The translations under genes were made by a program, and so were the position numbers. A model generated the notes under the pieces. That model searched no databases and had not been told where the DNA came from. It saw only the letters and a program-made list of their open reading frames with translations. 64,000 nucleotides of DNA from Mycobacterium intracellulare ATCC 13950 (lineage in GTDB: Bacteria > Actinomycetota > Actinomycetes > Mycobacteriales > Mycobacteriaceae): assembly GCF_000277125.1 (NCBI RefSeq), contig NC_016946.1:496001-560000 (forward strand), written 5' to 3'. This document shows, piece by piece, positions 19,015 through 30,776 of this stretch (its first letter is position 1; every line of letters begins with the position of its first letter).

Positions 19015-19755
19015 CTACGGGGTCGCCAGAACGAGCCCGATGCCGCCCAGGGCGAGCAGCCAACTGGTGAAGCTACCGACAAGGAAGTACTCGGTCACCT
19101 CGTCGATGCCGACGTCGCCGTTACCGCCCTTCTGCGCGTTCAATTCCGGGAAGCGGATGATCCCCTTGGCGGCGACGACGGCGCTCGCCGCGGCGAACTG
19201 CCCGCCGACCCCGAGGCTCAGGATCAGCAGGCGTTCCATCGGTCCCAGCAGTCTGCCGCCCTTGAGCCGGTCCGACGGCTGCGGCTGACCTTCCGGGCGC
19301 ATCGCGCCCACCGAGGCAAGAACCAAGCGCACCAACTGATTTGCGGTGGCGAACTGGGCCAGGACGACGCCGACGATCATCAGCAGCCGGGTGGGCGTGA
19401 CGTGGGTGAGCGGCAGGTGCACCCAGGACGACCATCGAGCGATCGCGCCGTTGGTCGGCGACGACCACCCGGACAGCAGCATCAGCAGTGCGAGCGCGGC
19501 GCCGAACACCGCCAGGGCCGCGCCTTGCCGGCTACCGCTGTGTTCGCTTCGCGCGCACAGCCATTCCCAGGCCACTACCGCCGCGGCGGCCAGCACCAGC
19601 AAGGGGATGTCGCCGGCATGCCAGAGGGCTCCCGCTGCGGCGCACGCCACCACCACGACCGGCCCGATCACGAGCGACGGCCATACCGTGCGGAGCGCTC
19701 GCCGACCGAGATCGGCGACTGCGAGCGCCGTGAGGAATACCGCGACGGCGCTCAC
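19015..19755 (-). CDS. Membrane protein paired with SatD-like gene (DUF3307-like C terminus)
   Basis: 246 residues with about six hydrophobic segments (near 28-45, 48-66, 78-95, 123-145, 172-195, 222-243). The region GRLLGPMERLLILSL ... AAKGIIRFPEL ... EYFLVGS resembles the C-terminal part of DUF3307-type membrane proteins found next to SatD genes; this recognition is from memory. The GTG start at 19755 overlaps the upstream gene's stop (GTGA), so the two are translationally coupled. Function unknown. Not part of the sterol pathway and probably inserted between fadA6 and ipdC. Confidence 0.72.
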   Translation of the reverse strand: MSAVAVFLTALAVADLGRRALRTVWPSLVIGPVVVVACAAAGALWHAGDIPLLVLAAAAVVAWEWLCARSEHSGSRQGAALAVFGAALALLMLLSGWSSPTNGAIARWSSWVHLPLTHVTPTRLLMIVGVVLAQFATANQLVRLVLASVGAMRPEGQPQPSDRLKGGRLLGPMERLLILSLGVGGQFAAASAVVAAKGIIRFPELNAQKGGNGDVGIDEVTEYFLVGSFTSWLLALGGIGLVLATP

Positions 19756-20399
19756 GGCAGACTCCGAAGATAGTGGCTGGCAAGGACAATCAGATCCAAA
19801 CCATCGCGGCTCGCGCGCTGAGACACCGCGGATGGACTGATGCCCTCGTCCGCGGCGAGCTCCTTTTTGGTTCGGCCCGTCATCAAGCCCCTCACGATCC
19901 GCAACGATCTTTCGTCGAGCGATCCAAGCAGATGGTCCCGACAAATCAGCGCCGCGTTGACCGCCGCGGCGTCGGTGCGTGTGTCACCGTCCGCCCGGAA
20001 CGTCGTGCGTACCAACGCGAAGCCGGGTTGCCGCTGGGCCTCTGCGGTCTGCTGGATGGCCGCCCGTGCGCTCCACCAACCGGGCCCGTCCTGAATTCCC
20101 GCGTCGGCATCGAGGATGGTGACCGCGCCCCATCCGATGCCGAAACGGACGTCGATGTCCGGGGCGAGCAGCAGGCGGACGGTCAATGCCGCGTCGATGG
20201 CGGCCCCGACGGTGGGGTAGCTGCCCTGGAACTCGTCGCCGACGGTGAAGGCGGGCGGGTCGATCGCGCCGTCGCCCACTTCCCGCAGAGCCGCGGACAG
20301 GGCGCGGTGCAACCCGGGGCGATCGGTGGCATGCCGGGAACCGACGACATCACCGATCAGCGTCGCGCGAGATGAAGGCTGTGGCTTCATCCGATCCAT
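19752..20399 (-). CDS. SatD-family protein with C-terminal helix-turn-helix
   Basis: 215 residues. The N-terminal two thirds carry IGDVVGSR (15-22), FTVGDEFQG (51-59), then VRFGIGWGAV and WWSARAAI. These are spaced like the two metal/substrate segments of a class III nucleotidyl cyclase or GGDEF-like fold. The C-terminal ~45 residues (LMTGRTKKELAADEGISPSAVSQRA) look like a DNA-binding helix-turn-helix. SatD proteins have no settled biochemical function. AT-rich sequence upstream (20400-20450) suggests its own promoter. Probably a horizontally acquired or accessory two-gene unit with the membrane protein. Confidence 0.75.
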   Translation of the reverse strand: MDRMKPQPSSRATLIGDVVGSRHATDRPGLHRALSAALREVGDGAIDPPAFTVGDEFQGSYPTVGAAIDAALTVRLLLAPDIDVRFGIGWGAVTILDADAGIQDGPGWWSARAAIQQTAEAQRQPGFALVRTTFRADGDTRTDAAAVNAALICRDHLLGSLDERSLRIVRGLMTGRTKKELAADEGISPSAVSQRASRDGLDLIVLASHYLRSLP

Positions 20400-20459
20400 T
20401 TGAAGAGTATAGCTTAATTACATCAAGATTCAGCAAATAGCTTCACAAGCGGCGCGTGG

Positions 20460-21533
20460 CTACTCGTGCACCAGGGCGGATGCCGCCCGCAGGTGCTCGA
20501 TGGCGTCCCGCACGATCGAATCGATCAGCTCGGCGCACGACGGCAGATCCTCGAGGATGCCCGCCACCTGCCCGGAGGCCAGCACCCCGGCCTCCGTATT
20601 GCCGTCCACCAGACCGGCTTTCAACAGCATCGGGGTGTTGGCCGCCATGACGACCTGCGACCAGGTCAGCTCCTTGCCGTGCCGCATCGCCAGGCCGTCG
20701 CTGATCATCGACCGCCACGTCATCCGTGACATGTGCTTGAACTTGGCCGCGTTGCGCACCGCGGCGGTCAGACCCCGCACCGGCGAACCGTTTTCCAGCT
20801 TCTCGACCAGGCCGGTGCGCAGGACCCGGTGCGGCATGCCGTCGACGCGGGTGGTGACGACGGTGCCGTCCAGCGCCGCCTCCAGGTAGCGCCGCTTGAC
20901 CGCGTCGGGCACGGTCGAATCCGAGGTCAGCAGGAAACGCGTGCCCATCGCGACACCGGCGGCGCCGTAGCTCAGGGCGGCCGCCAACCCGCGCCCGTCG
21001 AAGAATCCGCCCGCGGCGATGACGGGAATGCCGGTGCCTCGCACGGCGTCCAGCACCGAGGGCAGCAGCAGCGTGGTGGCGACGGGACCGGTGTGCCCGC
21101 CACCCTCGCCGCCCTGCACGATCATCGCGTCCGCACCCCACCCGGCGACCTTGCGGGCGTGCTTGGCCGCGCCGATCGACGGAATCACCACCGCGCCGGC
21201 CTCTTTGAGCCGGGCGATGAGCTCCTGCTTGGGCGCCAGGGCAAAGGACGCCACCTTGACGCCTTCGCGGATCATCAGATCGACCCGGTCGCCGGCATCG
21301 GCCGCGTCGGCGCGGATGTTCACGCCGAACGGCTTGTCCGTGGCGGCCTTGACCTTGGCGATGGCCGTCGCCAATTCGTCCAGCGTCATGGTGGCCGACG
21401 CCAAAATGCCCAGCCCGCCCGCGTTCGCGGTGGCCGACACCAGGCGCGCCCCGGCCACCCAGCCCATCCCGGTTTGCACCACCGGGTGCTCGACACCGAC
21501 CAGCTCGGTCAGCGGCGTGCGCAACCTGGTCAT
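20460..21533 (-). CDS. ipdC: Flavin-dependent reductase IpdC (nitronate monooxygenase-like)
   Basis: 357-residue TIM-barrel FMN protein of the 2-nitropropane dioxygenase-like family. Motifs are VVQTGMGWVAGARLVSATANAGGLG, IVQGGEGGGHTGP and PVIAAGGFFDGRG. IpdC acts on the 5-oxo HIP-derived CoA thioester before ring opening. ATG at 21533 gives MTRLRTPLTELVG; the frame is open upstream but non-homologous. Last gene of the leftward echA20-ipdA-ipdB-ipdC operon. Confidence 0.93.
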   Translation of the reverse strand: MTRLRTPLTELVGVEHPVVQTGMGWVAGARLVSATANAGGLGILASATMTLDELATAIAKVKAATDKPFGVNIRADAADAGDRVDLMIREGVKVASFALAPKQELIARLKEAGAVVIPSIGAAKHARKVAGWGADAMIVQGGEGGGHTGPVATTLLLPSVLDAVRGTGIPVIAAGGFFDGRGLAAALSYGAAGVAMGTRFLLTSDSTVPDAVKRRYLEAALDGTVVTTRVDGMPHRVLRTGLVEKLENGSPVRGLTAAVRNAAKFKHMSRMTWRSMISDGLAMRHGKELTWSQVVMAANTPMLLKAGLVDGNTEAGVLASGQVAGILEDLPSCAELIDSIVRDAIEHLRAASALVHE

Positions 21534-21597
21534 ACCCACCGCCGACGATAAACGGAGCGGTGCGATGGGAAAAAGGGAGGAGGAGGCGGCGTAACCA

Positions 21598-22341
21598 TCA
21601 ACGTATCTCTCGGTCGCGCAACGACTTCGGATCGATCGTTTCGCGGATGAGGCGCAGTTCGTCCGCGGTGGGCAGCCGGGTCTCCTCGGCGTCCTCGAGC
21701 CCATGGATCTCGAACGAGGTGGCCTCGCGGACCTCGTCCGGCGAGACCCCTGGGTGCAGGCTCAGCGCCCGCATGGTCCGGTCGGGCCCGCCGAAGTCGA
21801 AGACGCCGAGGTTCGACACGACCCGGTAGGTGTTGGCGAACCGAAACGCCGGATTGTCGGCATCGACGTTGTCCCAACCGATCCCGCAGACCACGTCCAC
21901 CTTCTCGCTGAACACCCGCTTGGAATGGTTGCCCACCCAATAGCTGGTCGCGTGGTTGATGGCGTTGCCCGGGGCGCCGCGCACGCCGAACATCTGGCGT
22001 TTGGGTTGCTGCAACGGGCCGAACGCCGAGATGTTCTGATTGCCAAACCGGTCAACCTGATTGGCGCCCATCACCACGTGGCGGCGCCCCCAGGCCAGCG
22101 TCTCGAACACCCGGCCGAACGGCATCCAGCCCTCGACGGTACCGGTCGCGCCGAGCGCCGGGGTGTCGGCCAGCAGTTGGGCCTCGCCGTCGGTCAGCAA
22201 GATATCGGGGGAGAAGGTCAAGCGGGCTAGCCGCGCCCCGACGGAGGCCATGTTGGTCATCGGGCTGACCATGATCTCGCCCGCGTCCCTGAACAATTCG
22301 GCACAGGCGACTGCGCACACTTCGGCGCGGGTGCTGCTCAC
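21598..22341 (-). CDS. ipdB: COCHEA-CoA hydrolase, subunit IpdB
   Basis: 247-residue class I CoA-transferase-like subunit. With IpdA it forms a heterotetramer that hydrolytically opens ring C of COCHEA-CoA rather than transferring CoA. Motifs include TFSPDILLTDGEAQLL, VMGANQVDRFGNQNIS and GGPDRTMRALSLHPGV. GTG start two bases after the ipdA stop. Confidence 0.94.
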   Translation of the reverse strand: MSSTRAEVCAVACAELFRDAGEIMVSPMTNMASVGARLARLTFSPDILLTDGEAQLLADTPALGATGTVEGWMPFGRVFETLAWGRRHVVMGANQVDRFGNQNISAFGPLQQPKRQMFGVRGAPGNAINHATSYWVGNHSKRVFSEKVDVVCGIGWDNVDADNPAFRFANTYRVVSNLGVFDFGGPDRTMRALSLHPGVSPDEVREATSFEIHGLEDAEETRLPTADELRLIRETIDPKSLRDREIR

Positions 22342-22343
22342 TT

Positions 22344-23215
<872 letters not shown>

Positions 23216-23219
<4 letters not shown>

Positions 23220-23974
23220 GCGTCCTTGCCCTTCGTCGTGCCGGCGAACGCGTCGCGGTGCTCGTCGGCTACCCCGGCGAGATTGAGCTCGAACGTAAAG
23301 CCTTGCTCCATCCGGTAACTCGAGTTGACGCGTTGCACGTCGATGAGGTTCAGTGCCTCCTTGGCCGCCCGGATGACCCGGGTGTCCTTGGCGGCGATGT
23401 CGCGCGCGACCCGCAATGCGGCCTCGTCCAGCTGATCCCGCGGCACGATCTCGTGCACCGAACCGAAGTGGTGCAGGGTGGCGGCGTCGACGGTGGCGGC
23501 GGTGAAGAACAGCCGTCGCATCAGGTGCTGGGGCACCAGCCGGGACAGGTGGGTGGCCGCGCCGAGCGCGCCGCGCTCCACCTCGGGGAGCCCGAAGGTC
23601 GCGTCCTCGGAGGCGACGATGACGTCGGAGTTGCCGACCAGGCCGATGCCGCCGCCGACGCAGAATCCGTTCACGGCCGCGACGACGGGCACCGCGCACT
23701 CATAGACGGCGCGGAACGCGGCGAAGCAGCCGCGGTTGGCGTCGATCAGCGCGGTGAATCCCTCGGTGCGCTGCATCTCCTTGATGTCGACCCCGGCGTT
23801 GAAGCCGCGGCCCTCGGCCCGCAGGATGACGACGTGGGTTTGCGGGTCCTGGCCGGCCGCGGTGACGGCGTCGGCCAGTTCGAACCAGCCGCGCGACGGG
23901 ATGGCGTTGACGGGCGGGTAGTCGACGGTAACCGCGACGATGCCCGGTTCGGTGGTTGTGGATGTGATGGTCAA
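23216..23974 (-). CDS. echA20: Ring D hydrolase EchA20 (crotonase family)
   Basis: 252-residue crotonase-fold enzyme that hydrolyses ring D of HIEC-CoA to COCHEA-CoA. The oxyanion-hole segments are RAEGRGFNAGVDIKEM (about residues 53-68) and NGFCVGGGIGLVG (about 100-112). First gene of the leftward ring-opening operon; a KstR2 box lies 31 bases upstream. Confidence 0.93.
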
Positions 23975-24004
23975 GGTGCCACTTCCTTGTGGGGTAACTA
24001 CCTA

Positions 24005-24018
24005 AGCAAGCACTTGCT
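24005..24018. promoter_or_regulatory. KstR2 operator (echA20 and divergent SDR)
   Basis: AGCAAGCACTTGCT matches ANCAAGNNCTTGNT at all fixed bases and lies centrally in the divergent promoter region. Confidence 0.87.
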
Positions 24019-24072
24019 TGGTACGCTAGCACAGTGACTCGCGCCGAAGCATGCCCCCCGTTTGCAGAAGCC

Positions 24073-24831
24073 ATGAACTTGGGGCTGGCCGGGCGGGTGG
24101 TTCTCGTCACCGGCGGCGTTCGCGGGGTGGGCGCCGGAATTAGCGCGGTTTTCGCCGCGCAGGGCGCCACCGTCGTCACCTGCGCGCGACGGCCGGTCGA
24201 GGGATCGCCCTATGAGTTCCACTCCTGCGACGTCCGCGATGACGACGCGGTCAGTGAATTGATCGACACCGTCGCGGACCGGCACGGGGGCCTCGATGTC
24301 GTCGTCAACAACGCCGGGGGATCGCCCTACGTGCTGACCGCGGAGTCCAGCGCCAAGTTCAACCGCAAGATCATCGAGCTCAATCTCATTGGCGCGCTGT
24401 CTGTTTCGCAGCACGCGAACGACAAGATGCAAGCCCAGCCGCGCGGCGGGTCGATCATCAACATCTGCAGCCTGTCGGGGCGTCGACCCTCCCCGGGTAC
24501 CGGCGCGTACGGGGCGGCCAAGGCGGGGCTGGAGAGCCTCACCCAGACCTTGGCCGTGGAATGGGGACCCAAGGTCCGGGTCAACGCCTGTGTGGTCGGC
24601 ATGGTGGAGACCGAACAATCGGAACTGTTCTACGGCGACGCAGAATCGATCGCCGCGATCTCGAAGAACGTGCCGCTCGGCCGGCTGGCCAAACCGGACG
24701 ACATCGGCTGGGCCGCGGCGTTTCTGGCCTCGGACGCGGCCTCCTACATCAGCGGCGCCTCGCTAGAGGTGCACGGCGGCGGCGAGCCCCCGCACTACCT
24801 GGCCACCACGAACGCGAACGCGATCAAGTAG
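24073..24831 (+). CDS. Short-chain dehydrogenase (Rv3549c-like)
   Basis: 252 residues from ATG 24073. Cofactor motif TGGVRGVGAGI, NNAGG, and active-site Ser in CSLSGRR with YGAAK. An in-frame GTG at 24034, only 15 bases from the KstR2 box, would add 13 residues and is a possible leaderless start; the conserved SDR core begins at MNLGLAGRV. KstR2-controlled, so it probably acts on a ring C/D intermediate, but its substrate is not known. Confidence 0.88.
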   Translation: MNLGLAGRVVLVTGGVRGVGAGISAVFAAQGATVVTCARRPVEGSPYEFHSCDVRDDDAVSELIDTVADRHGGLDVVVNNAGGSPYVLTAESSAKFNRKIIELNLIGALSVSQHANDKMQAQPRGGSIINICSLSGRRPSPGTGAYGAAKAGLESLTQTLAVEWGPKVRVNACVVGMVETEQSELFYGDAESIAAISKNVPLGRLAKPDDIGWAAAFLASDAASYISGASLEVHGGGEPPHYLATTNANAIK

Positions 24832-24845
24832 AGGAGAAAACAACT

Positions 24846-25751
24846 ATGGGAGTGGTTGACGGCCGCGTCGTCATCGTCACCGGAGCCGGCGGGGGTATCG
24901 GTCGCGCGCACGCGCTGGCCTTCGCCGCCGAGGGTGCGCGGGTGGTGGTCAACGACATCGGGGTGGGCCTGGACGGTTCACCGGCGGGCGGCGGCAGCGC
25001 CGCCCAGGGGGTGGTCGACGAGATCATCGCCGCCGGGGGCGAAGCCGTCGCCAATGGTTCCAACGTCGCCGACTGGGACCAGGCTGCCGAACTGATTCGG
25101 ACCGCCGTCGAAACATTCGGCGGCCTGGACGTTTTGGTGAACAACGCCGGCATCGTGCGCGACAGGATGATGGCCAACACCAGCGAGGAGGAGTTCGACG
25201 CCGTCGTCGCCGTGCACCTCAAGGGCCACTTCGCCACGATGCGGCACGCCGCGTCGTATTGGCGTGGGTTGTCCAAAGAGGGCAAAACCGTTGACGCGCG
25301 GATCATCAACACGAGCTCGGGCGCCGGCCTGCAGGGCAGTGTCGGGCAGGGCAACTACAGCGCCGCCAAGGCGGGCATCGCGGCGATGACGCTCGTCGGC
25401 GCGGCCGAGATGGGCCGCTACGGCGTCACCGTCAACGCCATCGCTCCCTCGGCGCGCACCCGCATGACCGAGACCGTCTTCGCCGAGATGATGTCCACCC
25501 AGGATCAGGATTTCGACGCGATGGCCCCGGAAAACATTTCCCCCCTGGTGGTTTGGCTGGGTAGCGCCGAATCGCGCGACGTCACCGGCAAGGTGTTCGA
25601 GGTCGAGGGCGGCAAGATACGCGTCGCCGAGGGCTGGGCGCACGGGCCGGAGATCGACAAGGGGGCGCGGTGGGATCCCGCGGAGCTGGGACGCGTCGTC
25701 GCCGACCTGCTCGCCAAGGCGCGCCCGCCGGTCCCGGTTTACGGCGCCTGA
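24846..25751 (+). CDS. Short-chain dehydrogenase (Rv3548c-like)
   Basis: 301-residue SDR with TGAGGGIGRAHA at residues 12-23, a long loop before NNAGIV, and active-site Ser in NTSSGAGL with YSAAK. It resembles the dehydrogenase part of multifunctional hydroxyacyl-CoA enzymes. ATG at 24846 with GAGGAG upstream, 14 bases after the previous SDR, so one transcript. Substrate unknown, probably a hydroxyacyl-CoA. Confidence 0.9.
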   Translation: MGVVDGRVVIVTGAGGGIGRAHALAFAAEGARVVVNDIGVGLDGSPAGGGSAAQGVVDEIIAAGGEAVANGSNVADWDQAAELIRTAVETFGGLDVLVNNAGIVRDRMMANTSEEEFDAVVAVHLKGHFATMRHAASYWRGLSKEGKTVDARIINTSSGAGLQGSVGQGNYSAAKAGIAAMTLVGAAEMGRYGVTVNAIAPSARTRMTETVFAEMMSTQDQDFDAMAPENISPLVVWLGSAESRDVTGKVFEVEGGKIRVAEGWAHGPEIDKGARWDPAELGRVVADLLAKARPPVPVYGA

Positions 25752-25762
25752 CGCGGCGCCCG

Positions 25763-25826
25763 CGCCGAACGTGCACTCACGGCGATGATTTCGCCGATTC
25801 TTCGCCGTCGGTGCACGCTCGCCGAG
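25763..25826. repeat. GAnCGTG-type inverted repeat overlapping a gene end
   Basis: CGCCGAACGTGCAC is mirrored by GTGCACGCTCGCCGAG around an inner GGCGA...TCGCC stem. The sequence resembles the palindromes at 34495, 35414, 53888 and 54807. It overlaps the stop and last codons of the leftward nitroreductase-like gene and lies between convergent genes, so it may also terminate transcription. Confidence 0.65.
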
Positions 25827-26289
25827 GGGGTTCGCACACCACGAGCGGGATGACCCGGTCGGCGGCTTCGCGGTACTTGCGGTAGGGCGGGTACATCCGC
25901 ATCAGCGGCGGCCAATAGCGTTCGCGCTCGGCGTCGGTCGCGTCGCGCGCGATCAATTCCAGGCGCTGGGCCCGGATCTGCACCCGCACCTCGGGATTCT
26001 CCCGAAGGTTCAGATACCACACCGGGTCTTCGTCGCGGCCGCCGAACGACGCGGGCAAAATCACCCGTTCACCGTCGCGCAGGTAGAGCGTCGCGGTGGT
26101 CCGCGGCCGGTTGGACTTGCGTCCGGTCGTGGTCAGCAGCGCCGCCGGGAATCGCAGCAGTTTCGCGCCGAGCCTGCCGTTGGTTCGGCGGTACACCCAG
26201 ATGTGCAGGCGCGCGAAGTACTTGAGCAGCAGCGCAATCGGGCGCGAGTTGCGGATCCAGCGACGGTCGGACCCAGGATGGTTCCCCAT
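25777..26289 (-). CDS. Deazaflavin (F420)-dependent nitroreductase-family protein
   Basis: 170 residues of the Ddn/FDOR split-barrel family: [50 protein letters not shown] and ADRVIPLVVCEPP. The family binds F420H2 or other deazaflavins. ATG at 26289 starts MGNHPGSDRRWIRN; the frame is open upstream through the neighbouring paralogue but without homology. The last ~16 residues (PRRACTDGEESAKSSP) exceed the usual ...CEP ending and are encoded by the inverted repeat at 25763-25826. Confidence 0.85.
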   Translation of the reverse strand: MGNHPGSDRRWIRNSRPIALLLKYFARLHIWVYRRTNGRLGAKLLRFPAALLTTTGRKSNRPRTTATLYLRDGERVILPASFGGRDEDPVWYLNLRENPEVRVQIRAQRLELIARDATDAERERYWPPLMRMYPPYRKYREAADRVIPLVVCEPPRRACTDGEESAKSSP

Positions 26290-26306
26290 CCGGGCGATTT
26301 GAAACT

Positions 26307-27162
<856 letters not shown>

Positions 27163-27169
27163 GGGGGAA

Positions 27170-28342
<1,173 letters not shown>

Positions 28343-28343
28343 C

Positions 28344-28357
28344 TAGAACACGTTTCA
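28344..28357. promoter_or_regulatory. KstR operator (fadA5/cyp125)
   Basis: TAGAACACGTTTCA fits TNNAACNNGTTNNA at all fixed bases and is the only site in the 111-base divergent gap. Confidence 0.86.
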
Positions 28358-28444
28358 TTACTATGACAAGCGAGGATGCGTCGCCGCCTTTTGTCTGCGG
28401 TGGAGGCATGTTTTACTGGCACCAGAGCATCACTAGGACAACTA

Positions 28445-29743
28445 GTGTCCTGGGATCGCAAGTCATCGAGGACTGTAGTTAGGAGAAGTAGCGTGCCCAG
28501 TCCGAATCTTCCGCCCGGGTTTGATTTTCTCGATCCGGACGTCAGTGTCAAAGGCCTCCCGGTCGCGGAGTTGGCCGAAGTGCGCAAGTCCGAGCCGATC
28601 TTCTGGGTAGACGTCCCGGGCGGCACGGGCGGTTTTGGCGACAAAGGCTATTGGGCCATCACCAAGCACAAGGACGTCAAGGAGATCTCTGTGCGCAGTG
28701 ACATCTTCTCGTCTCAGCAGGACTGCGCCATCCCGGTGTGGCCGCAGGAGATGACGCGCGAGCAGATCGACCTGCAGCGCAACGTCATGCTCAACATGGA
28801 CGCCCCGCACCACACGCGGCTGCGCAAGATCATCTCGCGCGGCTTCACCCCGCGGGCCATCGGACGGCTGCGCGACGAGTTGGACGCCCGCGCGCAAAAC
28901 ATCGCGAAGACGGCGGCCTCGTCGGGCTCCGGCGACTTCGTCGAGCAGGTCTCCTGTGAGCTGCCGCTGCAGGCCATCGCGGGTCTGCTGGGTGTTCCGC
29001 AGGAGGATCGGGACAAGATCTTCCGCTGGTCCAACGAGATGACCGGCAACGAAGACCCCGAGTACGCGCACATCGATCCCGCGATGTCCTCGGCCGAGCT
29101 GATCATGTACGCGATGAAGATGGCCGAGGAGCGCGCCAAGAACCCCGGCGACGACATCGTCACCCAGCTGATCCAGGCCGACATCGACGGCGAGAAGCTC
29201 TCCGACGACGAATTCGGGTTCTTCGTGGTCATGCTGGCCGTCGCGGGCAACGAAACCACCCGGAACTCGATCACGCACGGCATGATCGCGTTCGCGGACA
29301 ACCCCGACCAGTGGGAGTTGTTCAAGAAGGAGCGCCCGGACACCGCGCCCGACGAAATCGTCCGGTGGGCAACGCCGGTCACGGCGTTCCAGCGGACCGC
29401 GCTGGAGGACTACGAGCTGTCCGGTGTGCAGATCAAGAAGGGCCAGCGGGTCGTGATGTTCTACCGCTCGGCCAACTTCGACGAAGAGGTCTTCGAGGAC
29501 CCGCACAGCTTCAACATCATGCGAAACCCCAACCCGCACGTGGGCTTTGGCGGCACCGGTGCCCACTACTGCATCGGCGCCAACCTGGCCCGGATGACGA
29601 TCAGCCTGATGTTCAACGCCGTGGCCGACCACATGCCGGACCTCAAGCCGATCTCCGCGCCCGAGCGGCTGCGGTCGGGGTGGCTCAACGGCATCAAGCA
29701 CTGGCAGGTCGACTACACCGGCAAGTGCCCGGTGGCGCACTGA
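28445..29743 (+). CDS. cyp125: Steroid C26-monooxygenase CYP125
   Basis: Cytochrome P450 that oxidises cholesterol/cholestenone at C26 to the acid. I-helix AVAGNETTRN, heme loop FGGTGAHYCIGANLARM, and the CYP125-specific N-terminal PSPNLPPGFDF. GTG at 28445 gives 432 residues, aligning with the M. tuberculosis N terminus (MSW...VRR..VPSPN). GTG at 28493 (VPSPN) is preceded by AGGAGA at about 7 bases and may be the real start. First gene of the chsE1-chsE2-chsH2-chsH1-ltp2 operon. Confidence 0.95.
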   Translation: MSWDRKSSRTVVRRSSVPSPNLPPGFDFLDPDVSVKGLPVAELAEVRKSEPIFWVDVPGGTGGFGDKGYWAITKHKDVKEISVRSDIFSSQQDCAIPVWPQEMTREQIDLQRNVMLNMDAPHHTRLRKIISRGFTPRAIGRLRDELDARAQNIAKTAASSGSGDFVEQVSCELPLQAIAGLLGVPQEDRDKIFRWSNEMTGNEDPEYAHIDPAMSSAELIMYAMKMAEERAKNPGDDIVTQLIQADIDGEKLSDDEFGFFVVMLAVAGNETTRNSITHGMIAFADNPDQWELFKKERPDTAPDEIVRWATPVTAFQRTALEDYELSGVQIKKGQRVVMFYRSANFDEEVFEDPHSFNIMRNPNPHVGFGGTGAHYCIGANLARMTISLMFNAVADHMPDLKPISAPERLRSGWLNGIKHWQVDYTGKCPVAH

Positions 29744-29744
29744 T

Positions 29745-30776
29745 ATGGCGGCCGAAGCCACGATGGATTTCGATCTCACCGCGACACAACAGGCGGTCGC
29801 CGACGTCGTGACGTCGGTGTTCGAGCGCGAATTGAGTTGGGAGGCTTTGGTCAACGGCGGCGTGACGGCGCTGCCGGTGCCCGAGCGCCTCGGCGGTGAC
29901 GGGGTGGGATTGCCCGAGGTCGCCACCGTGCTGACGGAGATCGGTCGCCACGGCGCGATCACGCCGGCCCTGGCCACCCTGGGTTTCGGTGTGCTCCCCC
30001 TGGTTGACCTGGCTTCCGAGGACCAGCAGGACCGGTTTTTGGCGGGCGTCGCCAAGGGCGGCGTGCTGACCGCGGCGCTCAACGAGCCCGGCGCCGCGTT
30101 GCCGGACCGGCCGTCGACCACGTTCGCGGGCGGCCGGCTGTCGGGCACCAAGGTCGGCGTCGGCTATGCCGGACAAGCGGATTGGATGATCGTCACCGCC
30201 GACAGCGCGGTGGTCGTGGTGTCGCCGAAGGCCGGCGGCGTCGAGGTGGTCCAGACGCCGACCTCGAACGACTCCGACGAGTACACGGTCACGTTCACCG
30301 ATGTCGCCGTCGAGGACGCCGACGTCTTGGCCGGCGCCACCGCGCAGCGCGTCAACCAGCTGGTGCTGGCTTCCATCGGCGCCTACGCCGACGGGCTGGT
30401 GGCCGGGGCGCTGCGGCTGACCGCCGACTACGTGGCCAACCGCAAGCAATTCGGCAAGCCGCTGTCGACCTTCCAGACCGTGGCCGCACAGCTCGCCGAG
30501 GTCTACATCGCCTCGCGCACCATCGATTTGGTGGCGAAATCGGTCGTGTGGCGGCTGTCGGAGGGGCGGGATGCCGACGACGACCTCGATGTCCTGGGGT
30601 ATTGGGTCACCTCACAGGCGCCGCCGGTGATGCAGCTCTGCCATCACCTGCACGGCGGCATGGGCATGGACATCACCTATCCGATGCACCGGTACTACTC
30701 CACGATCAAGGACCTGACCCGGTTGCTGGGCGGTCCTTCTCATCGTCTCGATCTGGTGGGAGCGCAATGTTCATAG
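29745..30776 (+). CDS. fadE28: Acyl-CoA dehydrogenase FadE28 (ChsE1)
   Basis: 343-residue short acyl-CoA dehydrogenase subunit. With FadE29 it forms the alpha2beta2 ChsE1-ChsE2 enzyme that dehydrogenates the three-carbon (2'-propanoyl-CoA) side chain. Motifs NRKQFGKPLSTFQTVAAQLAE and HHLHGGMGMDITYPMHRYYS. ATG 29745 follows the cyp125 stop by one base; ATG 29763 (MDFDLT) is the alternative matching M. tuberculosis. The 3' end overlaps fadE29 by ten bases. Confidence 0.94.
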   Translation: MAAEATMDFDLTATQQAVADVVTSVFERELSWEALVNGGVTALPVPERLGGDGVGLPEVATVLTEIGRHGAITPALATLGFGVLPLVDLASEDQQDRFLAGVAKGGVLTAALNEPGAALPDRPSTTFAGGRLSGTKVGVGYAGQADWMIVTADSAVVVVSPKAGGVEVVQTPTSNDSDEYTVTFTDVAVEDADVLAGATAQRVNQLVLASIGAYADGLVAGALRLTADYVANRKQFGKPLSTFQTVAAQLAEVYIASRTIDLVAKSVVWRLSEGRDADDDLDVLGYWVTSQAPPVMQLCHHLHGGMGMDITYPMHRYYSTIKDLTRLLGGPSHRLDLVGAQCS

